A stretch of 64,000 bases of DNA from Candidatus Gastranaerophilales bacterium (GTDB taxonomy: Bacteria > Cyanobacteriota > Vampirovibrionia > Gastranaerophilales > Gastranaerophilaceae). The position numbers and the translations under genes are program-made. The stretch covers positions 1 to 64,000 of the forward strand of contig CALUTP010000041.1 in assembly GCA_944323725.1 (NCBI GenBank). The letters run 5' to 3'. Position 1 is the stretch's first letter; every line of letters starts with the position of its first letter. This document shows positions 46,171 through 55,714 of the stretch, piece after piece. The notes beneath the pieces are model-generated. The model searched no databases. It saw only the letters and a list, made by a program, of their open reading frames with translations, and was not told where the DNA came from.

Positions 46171-47193
46171 ATGTTCTCAGGACAATTTACACTAAGCAAT
46201 TTTTACATGATACTTGGATTTTTACTTTCCATGTATGCTTGTGTATCTAACGACATTATACAGACTCTTGGAACATTTTTAAGTGCTAACAAGAAAACTC
46301 CATTTTACTATTTGTGGGCATTTTCTGTAATAGTCCTAGTTATTACAATAGTCACAGGCTGGATAGTGAATGATGGAGATATGTCATTTGGACTATTAAC
46401 AAGAATTCCTGTAACAGAGCATTATACATTTATTTATCTTTTGCCTCCAATTATACTTATATTACTAACCAGATGGGGTATTCCTGTTGCAACAACATTT
46501 CTTGTACTTAGTGTATTTTCAGTAAGTGATGCCAGCGTAATATGGATGATGCTTACAAAATCAGTACTTGGTTATGTAATAGCCTTTATAGCTGCAATTA
46601 TAATATACAATATCATTGCAAGACCATTGGAAAGATATTTTTATTACACACAAAAACGCTCAGGTGATACTAAAATTTCCAAATGGTGGATGGTTGCAAA
46701 ATGGTGTTCTACAGCTTTTATATGGTCACAATGGCTGGCTCAGGATTCAGCTAAATTGTTTGTGTATCTGCCAAGAAAAGCTTCTGCAGGTGAATTAATA
46801 TTTGTATTATTATGTTTCACAATTTTTCTAGGAGTACTCACATATCAACGAGGCGGGGACATTCAAAATATTGTAAAAATGAAAACTAATGTGCAAGATC
46901 CTCGTTCTGCCACTATTATTGATATTATTTACGCATTTTTACTTTTGTATTTTATTAACTTAAATAATGTACCAATGTCAACAACCTGGGTATTTATAGG
47001 ACTACTAGCCGGACGTGAAATCGCATTATACCAGAGATTAAGATTTGAATCACCTAAAAAAATGTATAAACATATTTTGAAAGATTTATCAAAAGTTACG
47101 ATTGGACTTTTTGTATCAATTATTGTAGTAGTCTTATTAACTCAGTACGAAACCATCATACATTACTTTATATCACATTTTATTCCTCACTAG
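46171..47193 (+). CDS. PiT-like membrane transporter
   Basis: 340 residues, about nine membrane helices. Two inverted signature regions recall the PiT (inorganic phosphate) family: YACVSNDIIQTLGTFLSA near the start and NLNNVPMSTTWVFIGLLAG near residue 268 (PiT: GANDVANAFGT and PVSTTHV). PiT proteins carry phosphate with a cation. The match is partial, so the substrate is uncertain. GGAGG 5 bases before the ATG. mutL follows after 9 bases. Confidence 0.7.
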   Translation: MFSGQFTLSNFYMILGFLLSMYACVSNDIIQTLGTFLSANKKTPFYYLWAFSVIVLVITIVTGWIVNDGDMSFGLLTRIPVTEHYTFIYLLPPIILILLTRWGIPVATTFLVLSVFSVSDASVIWMMLTKSVLGYVIAFIAAIIIYNIIARPLERYFYYTQKRSGDTKISKWWMVAKWCSTAFIWSQWLAQDSAKLFVYLPRKASAGELIFVLLCFTIFLGVLTYQRGGDIQNIVKMKTNVQDPRSATIIDIIYAFLLLYFINLNNVPMSTTWVFIGLLAGREIALYQRLRFESPKKMYKHILKDLSKVTIGLFVSIIVVVLLTQYETIIHYFISHFIPH

Positions 47194-47202
47194 GAGCATT
47201 AT

Positions 47203-48966
47203 ATGGCTAGAATTAAACAATTATCAAAACATTTAATAAATCAAATAGCAGCAGGAGAAGTAATAGAGCGTCCGGCTTCTGTTGTCAAGGAACTAGTAGA
47301 AAATTCTGTAGATGCTGGTGCCTCAAAAATAAGTATTGAAATTACCAATGAATGTAGAGATATAAGAGTTGCTGACAATGGTTCAGGGATTCATCCTGAT
47401 GATATTATACTTGCATTTGCAAAACACGCAACGAGTAAAATTACGACTGATGAAGATTTATTTGCGATTAATACACTAGGATTCAGAGGCGAAGCACTTT
47501 CCAGTATTATTTCTATATCAAAACTTACCTGCATTACCAGAACAAAGGATTTTGAAACTGGGACAAAAGTTAAATGTGAAAACTCAGAAGTAAAAAAAGT
47601 TGAAACCGGCTGTGCAATAGGTACAATAATGGAAATTAAGGATTTATTTTATAATGTTCCTGCCAGACTAAAATTTCTAAAAAACCCTAATACAGAATTT
47701 TCATACATTCAGGAATTAATACAAGCAATTGCGATAGCAAATCCTAAAGTATCTTTTGAGTTAAAGAAAAACGGAAAAATAATATTAAAAACCTCCGGTA
47801 ATAATGAACTAAAACATACTTTAAAAGAATTATTCTCAAATAACATCACTGAAAATTTAAAGGAAGTATTAAAAACAGACCAACTATCAGGTCTAAAGAT
47901 TTCGGGATATGTAAGTACTCCAGATTATACACGCTCAAGTAAAAAAGATTACCACATCTACATAAATTCAAGAACAATAAAATGTCCAATATTTATGAAA
48001 GCCATTGATATGGCATATAAAAATTTAATAGCCAACGGCAAATATCCTTTTGTCGTTCTAAACTTAGAAATCCCACCTTCTGATGTTGATGTAAATGTTC
48101 ACCCTACTAAAAAAGAAGTACGATATAAAAATACAAATCAAATATTTAACTTCATAATGACAGGTATTACAGGCGGACTTTCAAACTATACAGAACAACC
48201 TAAAATAAATATTCCAGAAAAAAATACTGATAACCAAATAATTCAATTAAAACCAAGACCAAGCACTTTAGACATATTTTATGATAAGAAAAATGACGAA
48301 ATAGCTATAGAAGAAAAGACTTTTGAACAAATACAAAAAGATATACCTCAAGTTCTTCAAGAAAAAATAGAACAAAAACAAATTTTTAAACCAATAGAAA
48401 AAGAGCCTGAACCTGAAGAAAATATTATTGGTCAGTATAAAAACACATACATACTAGTTGAAAAAGAAGATGGAATGGAAATTATAGACCAACATATTGC
48501 AGAAGAAAGATATATTTATGAAAAGCTCAAATCAGAAAAAAATGTAATATCACAACTTCTGTTTGTCTCAGATGTCCTCACTGTAACTCCGAGTGAAGCT
48601 GAACTGATTAAAGAAAATATTGGCAAATTTGAAAAATTTGGATATGGAATAGAATTCACCTCAGCCACAGAACTAATATTTAGAAAATTGCCTCAGTTAA
48701 TAGCTAAAGTCAATCCCAAAGAAATTCTTTCTGATATTTTAGAGAATATAGAAAGTGATATTGATGGATTAGAAGAAAAAATTCTAATAACCACCTCCTG
48801 TAAAGCCTCAGTAAAAGCAGGACAAAAACTTTCAACATGGCAAATGCAAGAAATTGTTAAAAAATGGCGAACTACAAAAATGCCATATACCTGTCCACAT
48901 GGAAGACCAATTGTAAAATTTTTCCCACATAAGGAAATTGCAGGATTTTTCCAGAGAAATCAATAA
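47203..48966 (+). CDS. mutL: DNA mismatch repair protein MutL
   Basis: 587 residues. N-terminal GHKL ATPase: LINQIAAGEVIERPASVVKE, DNGSGI, RGEALSSI. C-terminal endonuclease motif DQHIAEERYIYE (from Asp429), TSCKASVKAG and TCPHGRPIVKFF are all present, so this is the nicking type used by bacteria without MutH. The linker (about 330-410) is Lys/Glu-rich. AGGAG before the ATG. MutS is not in the window. Confidence 0.96.
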   Translation: MARIKQLSKHLINQIAAGEVIERPASVVKELVENSVDAGASKISIEITNECRDIRVADNGSGIHPDDIILAFAKHATSKITTDEDLFAINTLGFRGEALSSIISISKLTCITRTKDFETGTKVKCENSEVKKVETGCAIGTIMEIKDLFYNVPARLKFLKNPNTEFSYIQELIQAIAIANPKVSFELKKNGKIILKTSGNNELKHTLKELFSNNITENLKEVLKTDQLSGLKISGYVSTPDYTRSSKKDYHIYINSRTIKCPIFMKAIDMAYKNLIANGKYPFVVLNLEIPPSDVDVNVHPTKKEVRYKNTNQIFNFIMTGITGGLSNYTEQPKINIPEKNTDNQIIQLKPRPSTLDIFYDKKNDEIAIEEKTFEQIQKDIPQVLQEKIEQKQIFKPIEKEPEPEENIIGQYKNTYILVEKEDGMEIIDQHIAEERYIYEKLKSEKNVISQLLFVSDVLTVTPSEAELIKENIGKFEKFGYGIEFTSATELIFRKLPQLIAKVNPKEILSDILENIESDIDGLEEKILITTSCKASVKAGQKLSTWQMQEIVKKWRTTKMPYTCPHGRPIVKFFPHKEIAGFFQRNQ

Positions 48967-48991
48967 TATTCTTTAAATAATTCCCAAAAAA

Positions 48992-49025
48992 GAAAAAGTT
49001 CCTTACACTGGAACTTTTTCTTTTT
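48992..49025. terminator. bidirectional terminator of mutL and mtnA
   Basis: GAAAAAGTTCC-TTACACT-GGAACTTTTTC, 11-bp stem with flanking A- and T-runs. The TAA of mtnA (minus strand) lies in the loop and the last mtnA codons form one arm. Confidence 0.85.
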
Positions 49026-50076
49026 CAAATACTTCTGCAATTGATTTATTATAATCAGGTCTTAAAATACCCTTTTCAGTAATTATTCCGGCAATAAGCT
49101 CATGAGGAGTTACATCAAAGCCTGGGTTAATAATATTCACCTCTGGAGCACAAATTATTTTACCATTTATATGAGTAACTTCTTCTCTTGAACGCTCTTC
49201 AATAACAATTTCATCACCTGATTTAATACTTGTATCAATAGTGGATAAAGGAGCTGCAATATAAAATGGAATATTATGATATTTAGCAGCAATTGCAACT
49301 GTATATGTTCCAATCTTATTTGCCGTATCACCGTTTGCCGCAATTCTATCAGCACCTACTACAACCATATCAATTATACCCTTTTTCATAAAATAAGAAC
49401 ACATCCCATCGGTAATTAATGTAGTAGGAATACCATCCATAGTAAGCTCAAGTGTAGTAATCCTAGCACCCTGTTGTCTAGGGCGAGTTTCATCAGCAAA
49501 GACCTGAATAGTAGGATCTTTTGCAAAAGCAGACCTCACAACGCCTAATGCTGTACCATAACCAACAGTAGCAAGCGCCCCCGCATTACAATGTGTAAGA
49601 ATAGTTGCCCCTTTAGGTACAACTTCAGCGCCATAATCACCTATTTTTTTATTAATCTCTACATCCTCTTTTTCAAGCTTTATACCATTTTGTTTTAATT
49701 CATCAACTATTCCTGAAATATCAGATGTTGAGGTTACAATAATATCTTTTTGCTTTTTTACAGCCCACATAAGATTTACTGCAGTAGGTCGTGCACTAGC
49801 CATATAATCAGCCTTCTTTAGGAGTTCTTCAATAAATTTTTCTCTAGATAAATTCTTATTTGCAAGCTCCTGAGCATACAAAACAACACCATGTGCACCA
49901 GCAACTCCAATAGCAGGAGCACCTCTCACTATCATTGTCTTTATAGCATCATACATTTTATCACCGGTTGTTATGTTCACATATTTAAATTCATAAGGAA
50001 CTAAAGTTTGATCAACCATTTTAGAATAATTATCCACCCATTCGATTGTTTTTATCTTTGAATTAAATTCTGTCAT
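49003..50076 (-). CDS. mtnA: S-methyl-5-thioribose-1-phosphate isomerase
   Basis: Converts 5-methylthioribose-1-phosphate to the ribulose form in methionine salvage; cytoplasmic. 357 residues, eIF2B-like fold: MIVRGAPAIGVAGAHGV, NAGALATVGYGTALGVV with the conserved Cys in LTHCNAGALA, ADETRPRQQGARITTLEL, VGADRIAANGDTANKIGTY. These are the MtnA family residues. The other salvage genes are not here; the PNP at 27538 might feed it if it accepts methylthioadenosine. SD AAAGGAAA. Downstream terminator shared with mutL. Confidence 0.94.
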   Translation of the reverse strand: MTEFNSKIKTIEWVDNYSKMVDQTLVPYEFKYVNITTGDKMYDAIKTMIVRGAPAIGVAGAHGVVLYAQELANKNLSREKFIEELLKKADYMASARPTAVNLMWAVKKQKDIIVTSTSDISGIVDELKQNGIKLEKEDVEINKKIGDYGAEVVPKGATILTHCNAGALATVGYGTALGVVRSAFAKDPTIQVFADETRPRQQGARITTLELTMDGIPTTLITDGMCSYFMKKGIIDMVVVGADRIAANGDTANKIGTYTVAIAAKYHNIPFYIAAPLSTIDTSIKSGDEIVIEERSREEVTHINGKIICAPEVNIINPGFDVTPHELIAGIITEKGILRPDYNKSIAEVFEKEKVPV

Positions 50077-50088
50077 GAAAATTTCCTT

Positions 50089-50562
50089 TTATTTAAATTG
50101 ATTATTTCTTCTTTGTTCATTTTTTTGAAGAGTTTTCACAAACTCATTAATATAATAAGTCAAAAATCCAGTAAAAGCATTAATAGTAGCACTCAAGACT
50201 GCCATAAACAGAGCTAACAAAAGTATAATCCAAAAGTTAGCCGCACCAAGCATAACAGCTACACCATAATTTGTATAATATTTAAACAATTTTAAAAGAA
50301 TTACAACAATTGGTACATAAACTGCACAAAAAGCCATAAAAGAAACAAAACCAATTATAGCGCCAATAGTTACGCTTTCTTGAACTGACTCTAATTCCAG
50401 CACTCCTGCTCTAATTAGAAAAAGCATTTCTATAACAGCAGAAAGACAAAGTAAAATCCAAAATGCCAATTCCCCAATATAAGGTATAGCAGTAAGTATT
50501 CCCGCGAGCCCGCCAATAAATATACTAATAAATAGAATTAATTTTAATAAAGATATATCCAT
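50089..50562 (-). CDS. hypothetical membrane protein
   Basis: 157 residues with about four membrane helices (about 8-28, 32-52, 70-100, 110-135) and a charged C-terminal tail rich in Asn/Arg. GGAG before ATG. Lies between ruvC and mtnA, same strand. Family not recognised. Confidence 0.65.
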   Translation of the reverse strand: MDISLLKLILFISIFIGGLAGILTAIPYIGELAFWILLCLSAVIEMLFLIRAGVLELESVQESVTIGAIIGFVSFMAFCAVYVPIVVILLKLFKYYTNYGVAVMLGAANFWIILLLALFMAVLSATINAFTGFLTYYINEFVKTLQKNEQRRNNQFK

Positions 50563-50592
50563 AAAATTCTCCGACTATATCATAACATAAAA

Positions 50593-51063
50593 TTATCTAA
50601 TAGAACGAGTATGACAAATTGCAATTGCAATAGAATCAACCGTATCATCAAGTTTTGGAAGTTTTTCAACCCCTAAAGAAATTTTAACCATCTGCTCTAC
50701 TTCTTTTTTATCAGCACGCCCATACCCAGTAAGCACCTGCTTAACTTCCATAGGTGTGTATTCAAAAACTGGAATCCTATACATCTCAAGCACAGTTAAA
50801 ATAACTCCTCTTGCATGAGCAACAGGCATCACAGTAGTTTGGTTACGGAAGAAAAAAAGTTTTTCAATAGAAGCAATATCAGGGTTATACATTTCAACGA
50901 TAGTTTTCATATCGTTAAAAATTTCTAAAAGTCTTGTACTTTCTTTAGCTTTTTTAGAAGTTTGAATTGAACCTGAATGCAAGAGTTTACAATTGTTTCC
51001 ATCAAATTCAATAATACTGTATCCGACAATAGCCATGCCCGGATCTATACCTAAAATTTTCAT
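50593..51063 (-). CDS. ruvC: Holliday junction resolvase RuvC
   Basis: Endonuclease that cuts four-way junctions; acts with RuvAB. 156 residues. Catalytic acids: Asp7 in GIDPGMAIVGYSI, Glu in SIEKLFFFRNQTTV (about 67), and Asp pair in KLDDTVDSIAIAICH. RuvA and RuvB are not nearby. No SD is present; a strong promoter (TTTACA, 17 bases, TATAAT) ends 6 bases before the ATG, so the message is probably leaderless. Confidence 0.95.
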   Translation of the reverse strand: MKILGIDPGMAIVGYSIIEFDGNNCKLLHSGSIQTSKKAKESTRLLEIFNDMKTIVEMYNPDIASIEKLFFFRNQTTVMPVAHARGVILTVLEMYRIPVFEYTPMEVKQVLTGYGRADKKEVEQMVKISLGVEKLPKLDDTVDSIAIAICHTRSIR

Positions 51064-51069
51064 ACAAAA

Positions 51070-51098
51070 ATTATATAAGAAATATTACAAGATGTAAA
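51070..51098 (-). promoter_or_regulatory. promoter of ruvC, leaderless arrangement
   Basis: TTTACA, 17-base spacer, TATAAT on the minus strand; only 6 bases separate the -10 box from the ATG. Confidence 0.7.
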
Positions 51099-51126
51099 AA
51101 GACTTGACAAGAATAAGTTACAAAAC

Positions 51127-51155
51127 TTGCTTAAAAAAAACTCTCATGCTAGGAT
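51127..51155 (+). promoter_or_regulatory. promoter of the membrane LysM gene
   Basis: TTGCTT, 17-base spacer, TAGGAT, with TGC in front of the -10 (extended -10). Divergent from the ruvC promoter. Confidence 0.5.
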
Positions 51156-51198
51156 ACTGACATAAACAATTTACAATAATTAGGGTTGTGAGGTCATT

Positions 51199-51750
51199 AT
51201 GAAGAGTTCAACTATCAGAAGGTCAAATTTATCTAAGGAGAAAATGGCAGTATTAGAAGCACTTTCTAAATATAAAAGTCAAGATTCTCATGATATTACC
51301 CCGAATGTATATGTAAGGCCAAATAGAGAAAAAGAATTAGATTTGTTGTGGCAGAATTTTAAAGTCAATCAAAAACTTGATAAATCTCCAAGCGTATATC
51401 TGGCAACAGGATTTATTGGCGGAGTATTCACAACAGCAATCGTTGCCGGATTGATTTTCATATCAATGCATGGAATTAATTTTAATATGAAACTTGCACT
51501 TCCAGCTCCTGCAGTAAAAAATGAAAAATTAAATTTCTTACCAGCGAATGAAGCACAAGTAGAAACTCCAGCAGATGAAGTATATACAGTTCAAAGCGGA
51601 GATACAATGGAAAGCATTCTAACTAGATTTTACGGGGGCTATACTCAAGAAAGAGCTTGGACTGTTATGAATGCTAATAATATGAAAAACCCTAATAAAC
51701 TTTCAATAGGACAAAAATTAACAATCCCGATGAATAAATCAAACCAATAA
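51199..51750 (+). CDS. membrane-anchored LysM protein
   Basis: 183 residues. A cytoplasmic basic N-terminus (1-60), one membrane helix (about 66-95, ATGFIGGVFTTAIVAGLIFI), a short linker, then a LysM module (about 130-180) beginning YTVQSGDTMESILTRFYGG and ending IGQKLTIPM. It would hold peptidoglycan from the inner membrane. A single gene with its own extended -10 promoter and terminator. Function beyond wall binding is unknown. Confidence 0.8.
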   Translation: MKSSTIRRSNLSKEKMAVLEALSKYKSQDSHDITPNVYVRPNREKELDLLWQNFKVNQKLDKSPSVYLATGFIGGVFTTAIVAGLIFISMHGINFNMKLALPAPAVKNEKLNFLPANEAQVETPADEVYTVQSGDTMESILTRFYGGYTQERAWTVMNANNMKNPNKLSIGQKLTIPMNKSNQ

Positions 51751-51755
51751 AAAAT

Positions 51756-51787
51756 AAAAAAGCCTCTTTAAAAAAGAGGCTTTTTTT
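51756..51787. terminator. bidirectional terminator
   Basis: AAAAAAGCCTCTTT-AAA-AAAGAGGCTTTTTT, 14-bp stem. Shared by the LysM gene (+) and tsaC (-). Confidence 0.9.
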
Positions 51788-52382
51788 ATTCACCTAATTC
51801 AATTTTTATAGCACCTTGACGGAATATTTTTATATTTTCATCATCAAAAACTCCAGCGACCGTTGATTCAAGTCCTTTACAAAAATACCCATAATCCTCA
51901 ATAATTAAATCTGCCAAACCATCCATATTAGCTTTTGCCTGTTCATAATTTTTAGCTGACGGCTGATGAGACAGATTAGCACTAGTAGTCGCAAGCACGT
52001 GTCCTGGTGCAATTTCACAAATTTCTTTAAATACCTTATTATCAGGAACCCTTATACCCACAGTATCCATATTAGAAGTAATATAATCCGGTGTCATATC
52101 AGGATTTTTTTTCACTACAAGGGTAAGCGCTCCAGGAAAATATTTTTTTATTAATTTTTGACCGATTTTTGGAATTACTTGAACATAATTCAACAAATGG
52201 TAAGTTTCATTAGACATGAGAATTAACGGTTTTTGCGCTTCGCGTTTTTTTATTTCATAAATTTTTTTCACACCTTTTTCAGATGAAGGCAGACATCCAA
52301 GTCCCCATACAGTATCTGTTACATAGGCAATAACTCCGCCATTTTCCAAAACTTTTTTTATTTCTTCTTTATTTTTTATCAT
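51786..52382 (-). CDS. tsaC: L-threonylcarbamoyladenylate synthase (Sua5/YrdC family)
   Basis: First enzyme of t6A37 tRNA modification: threonine, bicarbonate and ATP to threonylcarbamoyl-AMP. 198 residues, YrdC domain only (Sua5 also has a C-terminal domain). Motifs: GGVIAYVTDTVWGLGC, KKREAQKPL, FPGALTLVVKK, GIRVPDN, TTSANLSHQPSA. Start overlaps the murJ stop by 14 bases. Member of the cysS-spoIID-murJ-tsaC run. Confidence 0.92.
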   Translation of the reverse strand: MIKNKEEIKKVLENGGVIAYVTDTVWGLGCLPSSEKGVKKIYEIKKREAQKPLILMSNETYHLLNYVQVIPKIGQKLIKKYFPGALTLVVKKNPDMTPDYITSNMDTVGIRVPDNKVFKEICEIAPGHVLATTSANLSHQPSAKNYEQAKANMDGLADLIIEDYGYFCKGLESTVAGVFDDENIKIFRQGAIKIELGE

Positions 52383-53985
52383 TTAATTTTGCCCTTATCT
52401 TTCCAGCTAATCTTCCAACGAGTTCTTCAGCATATTCCATCTTCATCAACAAGTTTAATTCTACATATAAAACAATACAAACTATTCCAATAGAAAATAT
52501 TTTCACAAGCTCAAATACATATTTAGGAAGCTCAATAAACTTATCATATGCGAAAGAAATCAAACCGCAAACTAAAAGTGTAACAAAACCTGCTATACAC
52601 ATTTTTAATAAATTTATAAACAAAGATTTGTAATCCATTGTGATTTTTTTTGAAATAAATATTCCTAAAACAACTGCATTAAATAAAGTAACAAAAGAAG
52701 TAGAAAGTGTAATTCCACCAATTCCCATATGCAATTTATTTATCAAAAGAATATTAAAAAATACTTTCAACACAATAGAAGAAAAAGCAACAATAAAAGG
52801 GGTAGCAGAATCATTAAACGAATAATACACTCTTGTAATAGAATCTCTAAATACATAAGGGATTATAGAGAAAGATAGGAACCACAAAGCCTCAGTTACC
52901 ATAAAAGTAGCATGCGAATTGAATTCACCTCTTTCAAATACGACTCTGACACCATCCATACCCACAACAAGAATTCCTATAATAATAGGGATTGCTCCAA
53001 AAAAGAGTACACCCACACCCTTGTTAAAATATTTCCTAATTCCATCATAATCTTTATCAGCGACAAGCCTTGCAAAAATAGGGAACAAAGGAACTAAAAA
53101 AGCTGTCACCAGAATTCCAACAGGAAATTGAAAAACTCTATTTGCATAACCTATAGCTGTCCAAGCTCCCTCTCTAAGTGCTGATGCAAAAAACATATCC
53201 ACATAAATATGCACCTGACCAACAGTAGAACTTAATACCGCAGGGAAAAGCAGTTCGCAAATATTTTTATATTCAACATTATTAAAAACCTCAAGATTAG
53301 GTCTTAACTTAAACCCGAGTTGCCTGATTTTAGGATACTGCATAATCCACTGACATACAGCACCAATTGTGGTAGCCCAAGCAAGAATTGCACCGGTATT
53401 ATCATTTTTCGCACACATAACCATTGCAATAATAACAAGTGACATAATTATAGGTGATAAGTTTGGAAGCATAAAATATCTATAAGTAACAAGTATCCCA
53501 TAATAAATTCCAACAATTCCACCAATAATAAGAACCGGTGCCATAATTTTTAAATGACCTGCAGCAAGTGCAATTAATTGAGGCTCCCCGCCAGAAGCAA
53601 TTATTCCCATAATCTGAGGTGCAAAAAAGAAACATAAAACTGCAAGTATTGTAAATAACAATATAGTAGTTGTCATAAAAGTACTATATAATTTATTTAA
53701 TTCTTGAGAAGGCTTATCTTTCAATGACGGTATTAATTTTGAAAACACAGCAACCGTAGCACTATGGAAAGGTCCCCCTACACCTCCTAACAGAACAATT
53801 GCCAAAGCAGGAATCTGGTAAGCATAAAAATAAGCATCAGATACCAGCGAAGCCCCATAATAATTAGCAATTACCACATCTCTTATAAAACCTATTAACT
53901 TACTAAAAATTGTAACTACAGCAATAAGCCATGCTGCTTTTAATAAACTAGGCGTTTTATCATCACCATATGTCATTGTTGTCAT
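52369..53985 (-). CDS. murJ: lipid II flippase MurJ
   Basis: Flips lipid II across the inner membrane for peptidoglycan synthesis; MOP superfamily, 538 residues with about 14 membrane helices. N-terminal KLIGFIRDVVIANYYGASLVSDAYF is the typical start, with GGVGGPFHSATVAVFSKLIP after it; Arg and Asp/Glu residues of the central cavity are at usual places. Its start overlaps the spoIID stop by 23 bases. Confidence 0.94.
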   Translation of the reverse strand: MTTMTYGDDKTPSLLKAAWLIAVVTIFSKLIGFIRDVVIANYYGASLVSDAYFYAYQIPALAIVLLGGVGGPFHSATVAVFSKLIPSLKDKPSQELNKLYSTFMTTTILLFTILAVLCFFFAPQIMGIIASGGEPQLIALAAGHLKIMAPVLIIGGIVGIYYGILVTYRYFMLPNLSPIIMSLVIIAMVMCAKNDNTGAILAWATTIGAVCQWIMQYPKIRQLGFKLRPNLEVFNNVEYKNICELLFPAVLSSTVGQVHIYVDMFFASALREGAWTAIGYANRVFQFPVGILVTAFLVPLFPIFARLVADKDYDGIRKYFNKGVGVLFFGAIPIIIGILVVGMDGVRVVFERGEFNSHATFMVTEALWFLSFSIIPYVFRDSITRVYYSFNDSATPFIVAFSSIVLKVFFNILLINKLHMGIGGITLSTSFVTLFNAVVLGIFISKKITMDYKSLFINLLKMCIAGFVTLLVCGLISFAYDKFIELPKYVFELVKIFSIGIVCIVLYVELNLLMKMEYAEELVGRLAGKIRAKLNDKK

Positions 53986-55714
53986 CTTTTTTCACCAATT
54001 CCACGTAAAGCCTTAAAGCTTTTTTATCCCCTTCTTCCATAGGGTAATAAAAAACTATAGTATTTTTACCCTTTTTAATATAATTAGAAATATCAATGTT
54101 TGTAACTCTAGCACCACCCCATATGCTTGTAGGAAGTTCAAATGTATGTTCTTTTCCATTAATATTCGTAATAAGTTTTGACATTTGAAATTTATTATCA
54201 ATAACGATATTAGCAAACTTTTTATCAGTATAAAAACTTTGTAAAACAACATTTTGCGAACTATCAGCAGAAAGAATTTCCGGTTTTGTGCCTAAAGTAA
54301 TTCCAGTATAATAGTGCTGAAGAATTTTATCATAAGGTATATGAAGTTCTGAACCCATAAATCCAGCACCATATTGACTCAATCCTACACCATGACCAAA
54401 ACCGCCTCCAAAAGCCTTAATAGTTAAAAGTTTTCCGCTATCATCCTTAATATTTTCAAAAACTACATTAGCACTAGGAAGAGCCTTGCCATCTTTTGTC
54501 AAAAGCCTGCGTATAACAAGCTCCTTAAACACTTTATACTTTTGCGCCTCAGTAATGATTTCCATTTCGATAATTTTACCGCTGTCACCTCTTCTAATAA
54601 CTTTTATTTCAGTAAGATTACCGAGTTTATCACCCTTATTAAAAGCCGGTTTTACAAACCCAGTAGCGGATTGAGCTATAAGAGTCTGCTCAAGTACCTT
54701 CTTAAGTTCATCTGCCTGCCATTCTTTTGTCCATCTAAAATAGGATGAACGAATATCATATGCATCCGGTCTAGATTTATAATAAGCAGCAGCAGCCTCC
54801 TCCGAATTAAGAGGAGTTTGAGATAAAATATCCGGTTTTGCTTTCAAATACGGTTTTTCATGAGCAGGGAATTCTTTAGTATTTGGGTCAGAAAAAGCAT
54901 TAGAATAGCTTTCAGTATATCCTCCAGCTGTAGAAGAATACTGAGCAAGAATTAAATCCCAGCCATAAAGTGCCACTATTCCCTCAGTTTCAGCCACAGC
55001 TTGATTTGACAAATCTTTTTCAGTATTTGCCCCAAAATATACTTGACTTGCAACTGAATCTACAACATCATAATTGTTAGAAGATTTAACTCTAGGAGAG
55101 AGTACATAATTTCTAGCTGCTACAGTCTGAGCTTTTAGCGCTTGCAGGCCAAAACTTACAGGCATCTCATTCGGCACGACACCTTTTAAATAATCCTCTA
55201 CTTCAATAAGGTTTACCAAATTAAAGTAATTAGCATTAGCTTTAACTATTTCAAAAGCACCATGATATAGAGCATTTTTTCCAGCACGCTTCAATCCTTT
55301 TACACCAAGAAGTCCTTTGGGGCAAATAACTCTGACAGGCCCTTGCATATTAGTAATTATAGTCCCGTCATCTTGCGAGAGTTCAAACATTCCATCTTTA
55401 TACTTAATTAACAAATTACTATTAGCAGGAAGTGTCTCCACAAGATTATCGCCATTACAAATCATAATATCATCTGTACCATATATTCCGATATTATTAT
55501 ATACATAAGTAGAGAACGCAGAATTGCCAATTCCAACCCTGACTACCTGAGATTTAGGTGCATTAACCGCTTCCTTAATCTGAGCTTCACGAGCAATCTG
55601 TAAAGTCCCAGATGGTATATTCGGAGAAAAAGCCATTACAGAGCTTGTATTACAGGACAACACCAGTAAAAATAGTAACACAATACTCTTTACTGTAACT
55701 ATTTTACTTCCCAC
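53963..55714 (-). CDS. secreted SpoIID/LytB-domain protein
   Basis: 583 residues with a signal peptide (about 1-28, LLFLLVLSCNTSSVMA|FS). SpoIID domain in the middle: LIEVEDYLKGVVPNEMP, ALKAQTVAARNYVL, SSTAGGYTES, and GGGFGHGVGLSQYGAGFMG. SpoIID proteins are lytic transglycosylases acting on denuded glycan strands in Bacillus, and LytB enhances amidases. The C-terminal 120 residues form a beta-rich domain I do not recognise. Lies between cysS (16-base overlap) and murJ, fitting a wall-building operon. Confidence 0.88.
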   Translation of the reverse strand: MGSKIVTVKSIVLLFLLVLSCNTSSVMAFSPNIPSGTLQIAREAQIKEAVNAPKSQVVRVGIGNSAFSTYVYNNIGIYGTDDIMICNGDNLVETLPANSNLLIKYKDGMFELSQDDGTIITNMQGPVRVICPKGLLGVKGLKRAGKNALYHGAFEIVKANANYFNLVNLIEVEDYLKGVVPNEMPVSFGLQALKAQTVAARNYVLSPRVKSSNNYDVVDSVASQVYFGANTEKDLSNQAVAETEGIVALYGWDLILAQYSSTAGGYTESYSNAFSDPNTKEFPAHEKPYLKAKPDILSQTPLNSEEAAAAYYKSRPDAYDIRSSYFRWTKEWQADELKKVLEQTLIAQSATGFVKPAFNKGDKLGNLTEIKVIRRGDSGKIIEMEIITEAQKYKVFKELVIRRLLTKDGKALPSANVVFENIKDDSGKLLTIKAFGGGFGHGVGLSQYGAGFMGSELHIPYDKILQHYYTGITLGTKPEILSADSSQNVVLQSFYTDKKFANIVIDNKFQMSKLITNINGKEHTFELPTSIWGGARVTNIDISNYIKKGKNTIVFYYPMEEGDKKALRLYVELVKKDDNNDIW

